A stretch of 64,000 nt of DNA from assembly GCA_025093555.1 (NCBI GenBank), contig JAIWNF010000032.1, forward strand, positions 372,001-436,000, given 5' to 3'. How positions within the stretch are numbered: position 1 is the stretch's first letter; every line of letters begins with the position of its first letter. This DNA is from Circinella umbellata. Its lineage: Eukaryota; Mucoromycota; Mucoromycetes; Mucorales; Lichtheimiaceae. Both the position numbers and the translations under genes were made by a program. The notes beneath the pieces are model-generated. The model saw only the letters and a list, made by a program, of their open reading frames with translations, was not told where the DNA came from and searched no databases. Below are positions 37,889 through 49,988 of the stretch, piece by piece.

Positions 37889-40800
37889 AACTATCTCCAT
37901 TCTACAACAATTACTAAATTGTTTTTTTTACCAAAATAAATTCATACACAAATCAACTTTTTGCTTAATCACTAGGAATATACAAATACACTCTTTGATA
38001 GACATTTTGATATCTAATTGTATCCTCTCTAGTTATAATTTTTCGTTTTTTCGTTTTCTTTTTTTGGACCGAAGATTTTTTTAAAAGCTCCAGATATGGT
38101 TATTGGGCCCCTTTTTGTCTATCAAAGCGTATCGCCTTAATCCGTTATTATTTATTTATTTTATCAGCATTTTCGTTATATCCATTATCTTTATTATTCC
38201 TTTTTCGTTATCCATCCACTCTTGCATTATTCTTATTTTTGTGTTTGCTGTTTTAAAAATGTTTGTTTTATTCATACGAAAACTTCTTTATTTTCATACT
38301 TTTGATCCGTATAATTTCCTTTCCATTTGTTTATTATTTTCGTTATCATCCTATCCACCTTATTGTTATATTTACTTGTTGTTAACTACTCCTTTTCACC
38401 CTTATCTTATTGTATGCTTTCACTTATTTTTCTTTTTATGATTCCATATATTCATGATAATATCTTTATATCTTATTCTCCCATAACCAAATTCATGCAC
38501 CTTTTTATTCCGTTCATTATTATTACTAATATTTTTCTATTTTACACATATTTTTCTATCTTGTTATCATTAACCTTTTTGTCCCTCTATACCCTCAATA
38601 TCCGGTATTCATGTTCAATCACTTTTACCCATCTCGATGATATTATTATTATAATATTCTCAATCTTATATTCTATTCTTATGTAATTTTTTTCTATTGG
38701 CCTCATTATACCTTACCTCGTTTATTTTGTTGTCTTTACACTATTCCTATCTCGTATCCTTATTTCCATTTGTTTTTATTATGATTATATCGTAATTTAT
38801 CATAGAATAGTCATTAGAGAACTACTACTCTAAATTGATTTTGAAAGATATATATATAAAGCCTAGCCTTAAATAATAAAAGAGGGCGGGTTTTATCTTT
38901 TCAATCCGGATAGTAACTTTGACTTTACTTTTGATTTTATTATTTTTATTTCGTATGTATTGATTTTTGTTTTGACCGCTGATTTGAGATAATCGCTGTG
39001 ATACGTACTTACTTTTTTTGTTATCTTCTTTTCTATTCTCTCAATACGCTTAACCCGTAACTTCTCCGAACCCTTTATTCTAGCTACGTATTCGATTTTA
39101 TATTATTCCTTCTCCTTTATTTTTTTTATTACAGTACTTTTAGTTTTATTTTTATACTTACTTTTATTATATTCAAGCACCACACCTCGTGTCACCCTTG
39201 ACCCTGTGTGTGGTAGTTTTGTTAGGTCAGACCAAAAGAAAAGGTCCACGTAATTTGTGAGTTAGAATTGATACTTGGGTGGTCATGTGACCATCTATGT
39301 ATGTATAAATATGGATAGAATAATAAATCTATCTCTTTTACTTTTACCTTTTTCTTTTCTTTATTTTCGACAGACTTTTCAACAAGGGAATCTCCACCAC
39401 GTGTCAGTCCCTAGATAATAGATTATACACTTCGAACAATAGATACGTAGTCGCAAAACTGACTGTAGTGCACTGCTGCGTGCTTTTAAAAGATATATAC
39501 TAAGTCAAATGGATCCATCAATGAGCTTAGATACCATGTGATCAAAGTATTTTTCTTTATTTGAGCTAAGGACTGATGTTTAATTACGTAAAAATGATTT
39601 CATATGTAGCTCTGATGACCCAAAAAAGACAAAGAAAGGATTAGCGAATGGATGGATAGGAACACGAAAGTACATCCAAGCATGCTCGCAAGTTATTCAA
39701 GAATCATGTACAGTAGCTACAATAATTTCATTTTCTTAGTTTGTATTATGGTTGCCAAAATCTGTAGTATGTAATAAAAATTTATAAATTGTAGAATATT
39801 TTATTCGTCTGTTCTGTTGTTGTTATTGGATATGTAAGATAAAAACGTACAAAGAATCGATGGTAAAAATAAAGAATGGTATATAATTTTGATATTATTA
39901 TAAAGGTTATCTGTGTGTTTGAAAAGTATAAAGAAAGGAGAATTATAATACAGGTAAAAAAAAATGCTATTATTTGATAAAATACACTTTGAGAGTAGGA
40001 CAAAGAGAAGAAAGAGAATCGATATATATACGCGAAAGTATTTCCTGATATCAAATACAATTATCTTGTTGTTAATGGTATAGATAAGGTTGAGTTACTT
40101 AAGACAGTCAATGCGATCGGAAAGAGAGAAGTAAAAAAAAATATGACGAGGATTATTGCATGCTGCCTTATACGTTTTATGTAGCTGAAGAGCCAGAAGT
40201 CGGCGATGACCCTGTGCGCTGCTTTTTTGGTGTTGTTTTGGATGACGCGGATTTAGAGGATGACGATGAAATAGAATAAGGAATTGGTACATTGTTTGAT
40301 TGACCAAGTGTGAGGGTTGGGATGCTGCTGGTGGTGATTTGGGAAACAACCTTCAACATGGTCTTTTTGACTTGCAAAAAAATTTGTAATAAGGGAATGA
40401 CCCTGGTACTGAATGCCCTTATGTCTGTCGAGACTTGATAACGCGGAGAGCGACTTACTCTGCACACGGTACCACCGGGAGAATCCATAACCAATATAAA
40501 AACAGAAAGTCCTTGATGGAAATAATTAGCACAACATAGAACTTTAAAAAACACAGTAATTTGCTGATAATATTTACCCATTAAGATAAAACCAAAAGTA
40601 GAAATTTCATTCTGCTTGTCCGGGTACTTCTTCAATAAAAGCACATACATGTCTCGAAGGGTTTTGGGACATTTTAAATTTGATTCGTTCAGCTCTTTAG
40701 TGCCCAATTCACCCTCATCACTCCTCCCAGCTTCAGCGCATCCCAGTTCGGCACCATCATAGACAAACCGAAGGTCAACTCGAGTGCCATGTAACTTTCT

Positions 40801-41803
40801 TTTTCCGAGAGAGCGGTTTGCGTTGTTGTTGTTACTTGTTGCTTGAATTTCCTTCTCACCACTGGATTTTATATGTAAGTCGATTAGTAAACAAGAGTAG
40901 GGTCATATTGACAGAAGAAACAAGTATGTATACCTATTGACACTTATAATGGTATCTTCGTAGGCGTACTGAATAGACGACCATACGCGAAAAATAACGT
41001 CAGATTCTGTCACGCCAGTTCTTGTGAAAAACCCGTATTTATAGTTGGTCAACAAGTTCATTATGGACTGTCGGAGCCAAGTGATACTGTAGGATTCTTT
41101 TGACGTGTATGGAGAATGCCTTGTAATATGTGCCATCAAATCGTCGTACGTCATCTACCATAAAAATTAACACATTAAAAAGCTCAATAATAAGCAAATG
41201 GTAGACGAGCACTTATCAACGTATTAACCAAAATAAAAGAAATTCATACCTTCCCGTCAAATGATCTAATATACGAAAGAACCTCTTCATCTTCCTGAAC
41301 GACAAAAGAAGGTAGTTTATAACTTTTAATATACTGAAGATCTTCAGACTCGAACACTGTTTCCCAACAGTCATCGTTTATGTCTAGAATGAAGCTATGT
41401 CCCGCACTGCAGTTTCAATTAGTTTTTTAGCGAAGTATCATAGTATATAAACACTTACTGTTCATAATCCAGTTGTCTACAATAATCAACCATTTTGTCT
41501 TCCACGATTACTCCAGATGGTAAAGTCCACTTTTTATGTTTCATTTTTGAGTGTGTTTCTAACATTTGTTGTAAAAACTTGTAAGATGTACTCGATGTAT
41601 TGGATGTTTGAATCGGAGTAGATAATGTATTCGTACCAATCTGCTTTTGAATGCTTTGAAAATGTGCATCATACCAATCTGGCTCTCCTTGAACCTGAAG
41701 CAAAAGAAATAAAAGGGTTCGATAAGAAGCACAAAAAGATAAAATGATCATTTAATATCAGTGGGCGAAATAAAAAGAAGAGAGAGAGAGAGAGAGAGAG
41801 AGA
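37889..41803. repeat. Duplicated segment, copy A
   Basis: Matches 59771-63193 in direct orientation. The first part, 37889-40024, aligns without an indel to 59771-61906 (constant offset 21882) with only a couple of differences seen by eye. Sequence 40025 to about 40487 is absent from copy B. The remainder, about 40488-41803, aligns with scattered substitutions and small indels. Both copies end in an (AG)n run. Copy A holds most of the intact gene at 40177-42147. The AT-rich left portion contains two frames (38103-38441 and 38327-38686) that are Ile/Leu/Phe-rich and look like chance reading of T-rich DNA. Confidence 0.93.
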
Positions 41804-42147
41804 ATAATAAGCGTGTAAGGAAAAAGAAGAGAGAAAATATTAATTATCGTGTGTATAAGAGGAAAAGTACTTACAAATGGTTTTTTTGCGTTTTTTGTAG
41901 CTGTTTTATATTGACCAGACCAATATTGCTTTATATTCAGATCTTTTGGGTGGATGATCTGTGAGACATGTGTTGATACGAAATGCTCCAAAGTGGGATT
42001 TTCAGTACAATTAAAGTATTTGGCAAGCACTAAATGGTATTTAATAAGTATATTGGCCTGGATTTATAATAGCATTAAAGATTCCTTACAGTTTTTATGG
42101 CTTTGGATTAGCTCTGCTGTTAATGCAACCTGGTTTTCAGTAGACAT
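40177..42147 (-). CDS. Protein of unknown function, seven exons
   Basis: Minus-strand exons 42147-42090, 42029-41875, 41694-41459, 41406-41250, 41154-40934, 40861-40578 and 40511-40177 give 481 residues with all junctions in phase. The protein is soluble, with no signal peptide or membrane segment. Distinctive stretches are LDINDDCWETVFESEDLQY (exon 4), SYSITWLRQSIMNLL (exon 5), GKRKLHGTRVDLRFVYDG and KTLRDMYVLLL (exon 6), and VFILVMDSPGGTVCRVSRS (exon 7). The tail is Ser/Thr/Lys-rich. I do not recognise a catalogued domain, but the exon 6-7 pattern recalls hypothetical proteins that recur in many copies in Mucorales. The last intron is 66 bp and in frame, so it may be retained. A broken second copy lies at 61907-63080. 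Confidence 0.7.
41779..41803. repeat. (AG)n microsatellite at duplication edge (copy A)
   Basis: Lies inside intron 2 of the unknown gene. Homology with copy B ends within it, making it a likely breakpoint. Confidence 0.85.
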
Positions 42148-43086
42148 GGTGAATATTTGCTAGGCAACGTTGATGTCAAGGAAACAAACGAGTTTTCTGT
42201 GGCGGTCTATATAAAAACGCGTAGTCTCGAATAATCTCTTGGTGTATTACCCAAATATGGAAATCAGCTGCTCTTGTGGAATTTAAGTGATCATGATTTC
42301 GCTTTTTTCATTATTGCTTTGATATCTAATATCTCATCATGAGCTTGTACGAAAGTACTGGATTGAGCAATCCATGAAATATATAATGCAATTTTCTAAA
42401 TATAAAACAAAGCTTCAAAATTGCATATATAAATCATATATATACAAAGAATGCAATATAAAGGTCACAACGGGACGCAGCACCACCTTGTAACATGGCA
42501 ACAGGCAACAGGGTTGTTTCTATGTAGCCGATTTACATAAAAGATTTCTGATAACACTGAAGTGAAATTATCTGATAACAAGCCAATTGTGTTTAGATCG
42601 AATCGATGCAGTTGTTAATCACGTTAGGTTTGACAATTAGTAGGCTGTGCCCTAGAATGATGACAGGTAAAAATATGCGAGTTTCTTTGAACCGCTCATT
42701 CCTTCCACTACTGATTGCATTTTTTCCCACTGTATCAAGAGTGTATTATGAAGTATATATGCTACCGAATATAATAATTATGTGACTTATTAAGTTATGC
42801 CCTTTGATCACTATGGAAAAAGATTTTGTTCGATCTTGTTAAAACTAGTTGAATCTTGGGATTTTTTAACAAGCTTATGCAAACTTATTAAAACTTGTTA
42901 CGTAGACAGTAAGAATGCGAAAAATGAGCGGAGCCATGAAATGCAGTATAGTCTTATTTCTAGCCTGTTAATAATAACTCTTTGCTTTATATTCCGAAGT
43001 GTAGTTAAATAAAAATAGACTTTTTAGTCTCCTGCACCAAAGAAAAAAAAACTCTTGCTCTATTAACAAAAAAAAAAGCAATAAAC
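42148..43086. other. Spacer upstream of the unknown gene
   Basis: Promoter side of the minus-strand gene ending at 42147. A TATATAAAAACGCG stretch lies at about 42209-42222. The rest is AT-rich with no gene recognised. Weak frame 42797-43012 (+) has no protein-like character. Confidence 0.4.
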
Positions 43087-43258
43087 ATGTCTAATGCAGA
43101 AAGTGAAGAGCAACACAATTCTATCTATACCATAGATTCAAAGGAACAAATGAGGAAGAAAGACAATGCACTTTAACAAAAAACCAGGCCGACGGATTTC
43201 ACAGGCGCTACAGGAATTGATTGGTTTAGTATCTAACTCGCGAATTCCCCAACAGTAA
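43087..43258 (+). pseudogene. Coding-like remnant with basic PGRR motif
   Basis: ATG at 43087 opens a 29-codon acidic/polar peptide (contains YTIDSKEQMRKK) ending in TAA at about 43174. A second frame directly after it reads NKKPGRRISQALQELIGLV and ends at 43256-43258. The two together look like one former N-terminal region broken by a frameshift. The MITE at 43302 inserted just downstream. Family unknown. Confidence 0.3.
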
Positions 43259-43301
43259 CAAGCGAGTGTTTCTGCGGCGCCCAGCAATCATGAAACAAAT
43301 A

Positions 43302-43855
43302 CAGTAGGGCCCCGTTAATTTACCCCATGTTTAATTTCAACTTTTGTTAATTTACTTGTTTTTGCCAGGAATAGTTACAAATCACAGTGTCAACTTTCAC
43401 ATCCCCTTTATTTTCACTTTCACAATGATTTTGAGAGCTTGAAAATAAGCGGCCATACAAAGCATGAACTGAGGAAGGACTTTATTATTTCTCTGTGATA
43501 AAAAAGTTGAACAAAGTAGTATGTTTAGAAGACAGCAACTGTCTAACCCAGTTGAGAATCGAGAAAACTATAACAGCTCTACTATAGTACCAATATCGAG
43601 TGTATCTATGATACTCACCTACTTCTTATTCAGTGATTGGTCTTATTACGAAAGCCTTCAAAAAAATATTAACTAATAATATGAATCATAGTAGACACCC
43701 AGTATACACTGATCTTTTTTATACTACTATTATTTCTGTTAAACGTTTTACTAGTTTTTACCTCCAACATAATCCACCGATAATTTCATTATGTACATCG
43801 TTAATTTCACAAAATATCCAGGAATGAAGTACATGAAAATAACGGGGCCCTACTG
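43302..43855. mobile_element. 554-bp MITE with TA duplication (mariner/pogo type)
   Basis: Inverted ends begin CAGTAGGGCCCCGTTA at 43302. The right end is its complement, ending GGGGCCCTACTG at 43855. Both are flanked by TA (43300-43301 and 43856-43857). The interior is AT-rich and does not encode a transposase. The small frame 43633-43827 is not transposase-like. TA duplication and short termini fit a non-autonomous Tc1/mariner/pogo element. Confidence 0.85.
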
Positions 43856-44738
43856 TACAATGATGTGAGTCCGTTACAAACTTCGAGTTTCGATTAATGG
43901 AAGCGAGTATGTGATTTAAAACATCAACAACGACCATCTAAACAAGGTATTGCTTTGATAGTGATATTGGAAGTATCCGAAATGATTTGACGACACAATT
44001 GATGCACATAGTTAGATATTTTATTAAAGAACCTTTTCAACAATAGGGTTTAAGAACAACAAAATAATATATTAATACTCCAAAACTTTCAGATCACGGT
44101 TTGAGTAGTAGAAGTTTATAAAGGTAAGGGAACGGAAGTTTTGCATGATCTATGATTGTGTTAAGGGCCATGGGCTGCTCATTATTGTTTGCATTCTGGT
44201 TAAAATAACTTTGTTGCATCTGGATGAAGACACGAGCATGGCTCGCAAAACGAAAAGAAAGGTACAATATGGGGTTACCCTTCTCTTTACCTTTTGTAGT
44301 GATCCAAAGAACGGCTCCGAGTTCGTACCAGCCATTAAGGAAAGTAGGTCCTCTTTTAATTGGTCAATTATAAATAATAGTGAAATGACATTTTTAATAT
44401 TCATAATAGCCCAGGTATTATTTATAGAGATTACATAAGCAGAGTTGTTGATACTGAAGCTGTAGAACCAGTAGTATAAAGTGGCAGAGGTAGAAGAAGC
44501 TCAGTTGTTGAAAGCCGAATAACCACAACATACCATGAATGAAGGTATGTACATTAGTTTGTCACGAATATCATTTATATCTAAATATATAGTCGACGAT
44601 TCCAAATACTTTATGCAAGATTGTGTATTTGGAACTAAACAATCCGAACATAACGAAGTACAAGAACAAGTACAAGAGTCTTTACTATTGAAAGTTCAAG
44701 GGGTTCTTTGACGGAAGAACTGATTGGTAGCAATTCAT
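43856..44738. other. Spacer with decayed sequence
   Basis: No supported gene. Frame 44145-44438 (+) and its antisense overlap each other. Neither shows known motifs. Confidence 0.4.
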
Positions 44739-45429
44739 CACCACGGCTAAAAACTGCATGCAATTACCTAATTCTCTATGAATATGAATTTACAGGTTAT
44801 GAAATACCATGGTTCTCTATGAATATGCATGAAAAAAGACAATCATTCATTTTCATGGAAATAAATCCATCAATCTCTATTACAAAAATTAATGAATCTG
44901 AGTGAGAATGTATGGCTCTGAATGATATATGAATCTGCATAAAACTGAATAAATATCTATGAAAAAATATCTATGAATATGAATGAAAAAGCGTGCTTTG
45001 TAAATATGAGTGATAATCTATGAAATTACATTCTTATACTTCGTGAAGCCATGATCGTTTGACGAGAAGTAGTATTCCCACGCATCTTTTTTACTACTTT
45101 TCTCATTATCTCATATAATTAATGACCCACAAAAAGAAAATTTTATTATTCAAGGTGCTTATCATAATATAGTAGAAGTGGTTTCAACCATGTTACAGCG
45201 CAGTATAATGTATATGTCCATAAAGTAAAATATATATCATTTACAAACTAGGTGCTTAAAATCCATGAATCTGCATATAAATAGGTAATGGATTTGACTG
45301 AATATCTATGATTCTACATAGATCTATGGATCTCCATGAACTGACACTTTTCATAGAGATTCATGCCATTAATGATCATGCAGATTCACGGAAATCCATT
45401 CATTTCTATTACGTATTTTAGCCGTGGTG
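44739..45429. mobile_element. 691-bp CACCACGGC element, copy 1 (CACTA-like, non-autonomous)
   Basis: Begins CACCACGGCTAAAA at 44739 and ends with the complement TTTTAGCCGTGGTG at 45429. The interior is crowded with variants of TATGAAT, ATTCATG and CATGGAT in both orientations, resembling subterminal transposase-binding repeats. The same 691-bp element occurs inverted at 50376-51066 with about nine in ten positions matching by eye. Flanks are AT on both sides but no clean 3-bp duplication is seen. No transposase is encoded. Confidence 0.88.
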
Positions 45430-46208
45430 ATATTTTCAAGGTGTGAAAATATTAAAGCTTATTTACCAACATTTTTTGGCTCTTTTCAAGATACGTACAA
45501 AATATTGTAGCTTATTTACCAAGATGAAAATGCTTCTTTTAAGATCTTTTCATACAAACTTACGCTATTTATATAATCAATAGCAAAAGTTGGCTGCAAA
45601 ACGTCAATATGTAAGATAATTTATTGCATAAGTATGCTAAAGCTATAGCTGATCGAAAATGCTTATTCTTTATTCATTTATTTACACCTTACATCTTATA
45701 CCTGTAACCAAATTCTTCCCTGCGCCAGACCTTCCTCATCACTTTATCAAATTTTATTCTTAATTTCTGGTCTTTTTTTAATTATTATGACTTTCTTAAA
45801 ATTGTAGCTATCGATTCTAATTAATTATTGTTAAAATTCAAAGACGCTTTGAATCATATTTTATGGTTTTCATTATTTCTCTTCCAGTATAAGATAGAAG
45901 ATCTGAGTTATGACTTAGCAAAAAAAAAGAATATACAGTTATATATCTTTTTGTGTATAACCAGGCGAGGTTAAACTTTATTACAAATATACATGTATAT
46001 TTCACACTAAGAAAAGATTTAACGAGTCAAATCTCTTTTTGATAGCCGGACATTGGATGTGACTTGATCTTTCTCTCTCTTTTTATATATTTTTGAGTAG
46101 TCAAACATTTGGTGTTTATTATATATCATCACTACGTACAATAATTCATCGAGGTGTTGTGTATTGTTATCATTAAAGTGTAACTAATATAGTTGATTTT
46201 TTTCAGCA

Positions 46209-46579
46209 ATGGAAGAAAGAGAAAATATTCAGAATAGCAGACAAAGGTTTAGTTTGAATAACGCTACCGATGCAATTAGGGTGAAATATTAATATGATTA
46301 CCATACCAGTAATAACGGTAAGTTGTATGTATTGTACATGCTTATGTGTTTATAGCTAGTTAAAAAAGAGCAGGATGACTTTTCTGATAATAATGTCGGT
46401 AATGAGCAATACAAACCAATCATTGGAAGCCATTTTAGTACGGTGTCTTTTTTTCGATTTAAGGTAATAAAAAAAAATGATTTCTAGATATCCAAGAAGT
46501 AGCATGTGCCACCGTTATCAAGAATATAATGAAGAACTCGTCTGAAGAAGAAAGGAGTCTGAGCCAAAATAGCGAATAA
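46209..46579 (+). pseudogene. Small spliced remnant of unknown protein
   Basis: ATG at 46209 opens a polar peptide (starts MEERENIQNSRQRF) with an in-frame TAA near 46290. A GT donor is at about 46318, an acceptor follows GCTAG near 46358, then an acidic segment with KKEQDDFSDNN. A further piece after an acceptor near 46480 reads DIQEVACATVIKNIMKN and ends at about 46579. It reads like a decayed three-exon accessory protein. No family recognised. Confidence 0.25.
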
Positions 46580-47632
46580 TGTAAGCTTATACATATATGA
46601 AAATCAAAAATCTTGGCTCTATAAGAACCCAGTATGGTTAGTCATTAGAATCATCATGTAAAGTTTCATATATCATGTTTTCTTCATGTAGCATAAAAAG
46701 CAGTGAGTATTCCCAAAGTAGAGTTCAGAGCTTATTTAAAAGCATTTTACCAATAGAATACAATTTATTGCCTATTATTATGTAGTTTGTAAATAGAAAT
46801 ATAAATTAATGTTTTATAAAAAATAAAGAAACGATATTATTTGTTAAATCATTTTGTTACATTCATGTATCAAATTTTATTTTCACAAAATTCACAAAAT
46901 ATTCACAAGTTGTGATTCACAAAGTCCGAATAGGTCCGGCAAAATTTTAAGCGGGGGTCACAACTTTTTTTGAGCTTAACCTACAGGTTCTTTCAATTTT
47001 TTTTTATTTAGCACTGAAAATAATAAAAAATTGAAAATACATGAGGTATTACTTCAAATGAATTCACAAATAGGACACAAAGTCCGAGGTATTTTTTTTT
47101 TTTGGGTTGCATAAATATTTTTTTTCTTGCATAAATATTTATATCTATATATGACACTGCTGGTGACCTTTTTTTTTTCTTTTTCTTTCTCTCTCACATT
47201 GTTATATCCAATTCAGATTGTATTCAATAAAAGAAAAAAAAAATAATATAAGGAGCTCCAAAGGAAGAAGAAAGTTGTATCGACTAACTTATTTAAAAAG
47301 AGAAAATCAAATAAAAGGGACAGTTCTAGTCACAAAAAGAGTTTATTCTGCAAGGAAAAAAAGAAATTATTCTATTTATACTAAATACTTGACTATATGT
47401 TCCCATAATACGAATCCGATTTTAGATAAAGAGAATATGATATTGCGTCGGTGAAAAAATCGAGAATCAATTCATTAGATAGATGTGAGCTTAATTATTA
47501 TTTCTTGCTTGAAATTTCTGATAATGATTTATTTTTAATAATGATAATAATATGATAATAATATGATAGTAATAATATATTTGTGATGTCAATAAAAAGT
47601 TAAGAGAGAAAAAGAGAAAAGAGAATAAATAT

Positions 47633-47633
47633 A

Positions 47634-47676
<43 letters not shown>

Positions 47677-47677
47677 A
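47633..47677. repeat. Compound (TA)n(GA)n microsatellite
   Basis: About eleven TA units run directly into about twelve GA units, 35 bp from the Crypton stop codon. Confidence 0.9.
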
Positions 47678-47713
47678 AGGCAGCAGTTCTTGATGGTTGC
47701 ATAAATATAAAAT

Positions 47714-49988
47714 TTATTGTTGTTTGTTCCTGGTGTTTATAGTCTTACTGAGTTTGTCTAAAGAGCAGCCCTGAAGGGAAACGCGCTCATTTTCAATAGC
47801 CTGGGCTGCATCTTCCAACGAAATACTTCGTTCTTCAGAAATCTTACGAATTTCGTTGATTATTACGAGCCTTTTAGAGTAATATTTTCTCTCTAACATA
47901 TGATGGTATGACGTTTAAATATACAATATATCAGCACATATAGAAATCATTATTGTAACCTATTTAACATTACCTTTTGCATCTTGTCTCCATTTACTTC
48001 CATATTCTTCGTTCAAGCTATTAATACTTGGCTTTCCTTCACCCAAGCCTACAGTCCATTCTTTCCACAAGCCAGTTACATTTGACAGGTCACGGCTAAG
48101 CTTATACCGCTTTCTTGGACTGTCTTCTTCATCTTCTTCATCTTCTCTTCCTCTTCTTCGAGTATTTGCAGTATTATTGACTGATACGTTAGTTGTAGGA
48201 TTTGTGTACGATGAGGATTGGGTATTATTTCCGAGCGAGTTACCAAATTTTTCCTCCATTTTTTTAACAACATTGAAAGATATTGCTTCGATAATCTCAT
48301 TATTAATTGAATTATGGCTTCCAGACGCTCTATACAAAGATTGGATTTGCAAGGCCAAATCAGATATTCTCGAGTTAATCTCGGGAGCAACACGCTGGAT
48401 TTCCACCTCTGCAGGAGGTGTAGTACTGTTGATAGCACGGTTAAGCTCCTCAGCAAAAGCTAAAAACTCCTCACACTGAAATACTTCATGACTAAACATT
48501 TCATGGTCAGGCACCAGCTGCATCAAAAAAACAGCATCCTGTAAGATGATGGTTCTCAACTCAACCAAAAGCTTCAAAAACCCTTCGCCACAAATCGTTT
48601 GGCAAGATGAATCCATCTGCATTTTTTGTTGCCATTCTTCGACCATGGGAAATATTTTCTGCTGAAGAGACAATGGTGGGGTGACTAATGCGCGAGGAAG
48701 CCAAAAGCAGCCTTTTTCTTCTGGAAATCCCTGGATAACTCTGATCGCAGTTCTGGGAAGGCACGTCAAATAGTTATTTTCCATGCTTTCTGAATTCCAA
48801 CGTCCTACTCTTCTTATATGGTCATGTGAAAGACCAGCCATTTCAGCTTCTCTGGCTCCTGCTTGACGTCCTGAATGCGTCTTTTTAACGCTATTAATAC
48901 CCACAGCAGCAAAGGCATTGTTTACAGAATTGAGCTGAGTATTGTAAGAAACAGCTTTATTGACTGATCTCCCTCTGGTCAATTTGGTATTAAACCAATT
49001 TTCGTTCATAGAAAAATCAGGAAAAGTTTCACCTTGAACATGAAAGCGATGAAAAAGATAAAAACCAACAGCTCCAAAAGCACACGTTTGCACATTTTTG
49101 TGTCTAATAACACCGCTGTATAGCTTATGGTGTTCTTGATTTGTTTTGCCTCCGGTAATCATCATTACAAATACAGGACAGCGAGTCGCACCCTCATCCT
49201 TAAACTCTAAAGAAAACAAGTGATTGAGGTTGGTGTCTCTTAATGTCTCTCCTCTAAGCATCATCATATGATTTAAAAGAAACATCATTCGATCTCGGAG
49301 AGCATCTCCAGCCTTTTTCTTTCTTCCAAAATAATGATCAGCAACTTGGACTAGTTGCTCCGCGTTGTATCCATCTTGAATGGAACCAATTCCAGGATCA
49401 ACAAAATTCTCGGACTGGCGTGCTGCAGAACAGAGTCGCTTTAATGAACTCTCAAAGTTTTTGAGAGTTTCACCACGAGGATGCTTAAGGGTCATCATTC
49501 CTTCGTATTCAACCTTTTGTTTGTTATAAAGATCCACCAAAGCTTTAATGTGCATCTTTAAAGTCTCATGACTGTAGCCGATACGAGTGACAGAAGTTGC
49601 ACCGTCAACATTTCTTACAGTTGATTGAAATCCTTTTTCAAAAAGCTCTTTTACATAACGAACAATTTTCATTTCTGAAACAATGTCGTTTGGATAATTT
49701 CTTTCTACGCACCATGTCTACATAAATATTGTTAACCACTCATACTCTCAATTGCCTTATGTTTTGAAATGTCTGGGATATTAAATAAGTTAAATATACT
49801 TTGAACTTCTCTTGCTTGGGAATGTAAGCATAAATGGTATTCACGGGTCTAATTCTTTCAACAACGCTACGAGTTTCGCAGGCTAATGAAGCTTCAATTG
49901 CGGCATTCTCCATATTATGAATTCGCTGTTGATCGGCATTAAGTGCCATGCGAGTAGTTTCGGTGTGATTACTGGAGGAAGTGTTCAT
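47714..49988 (-). CDS. Crypton tyrosine recombinase with GCR1_C-type DNA-binding domain
   Basis: Minus-strand exons 49988-49800, 49717-47974 and 47892-47714 give 703 residues with no internal stop. An N-terminal SAM-like core-binding region precedes the catalytic domain. Visible catalytic residues are Arg218 in MMLRGETLR, a lysine candidate Lys254 in GGKTNQ, His344 and Arg347 in THSGRQAGA, Trp370 in VGRWNSE and the nucleophile Tyr379 in NNYLTCLP. A Glu/Asp-Arg-Lys linker leads to the C-terminal region LSNVTGLWKEW to YYSKRLVIINEI (about 600-690). This matches the GCR1_C fold that fungal Cryptons carry. Cryptons move by recombination between short sites, without DDE chemistry or long terminal repeats. 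The gene looks intact, unlike every other transposase here. Confidence 0.88.

Larger units (their letters stand above)
45430..47713. other. Spacer between CACCACGGC copy 1 and the Crypton gene
   Basis: AT-rich. It holds the remnant frame at 46209-46579, two copies of CACAAAGTCCGA (46918-46929 and 47076-47087), a GGTCCGG/AAAATTTT box at 46933-46948 and the (TA)n(GA)n run at 47633-47677. Frame 47218-47454 (+) is Lys/Arg-rich and not accepted as a gene. Part of this stretch is probably Crypton 3' non-coding DNA. Confidence 0.4.

Noticed and set aside
38103..38686. Two identical frames present in both duplication copies (also 59985-60568)
   Set aside because: Ile/Leu/Phe/Ser-rich reading of pyrimidine-rich DNA with heavy overlap. 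The identity reflects the duplication, not coding.
39220..39384. Possible solo LTR (TGTTAGG to AACA, 165 bp) within the duplicated segment, with TATA and AATAAA words
   Set aside because: No target duplication, polypurine tract or primer site next to it. The TG/CA ends can occur by chance.
44145..44438. Opposed 97- and 84-codon frames
   Set aside because: They are antisense to one another with no recognised motif and no intact start context.
47218..47454. 78-codon Lys/Arg-rich frame downstream of the Crypton gene
   Set aside because: Composition follows the A/G-rich DNA and there is no family resemblance.
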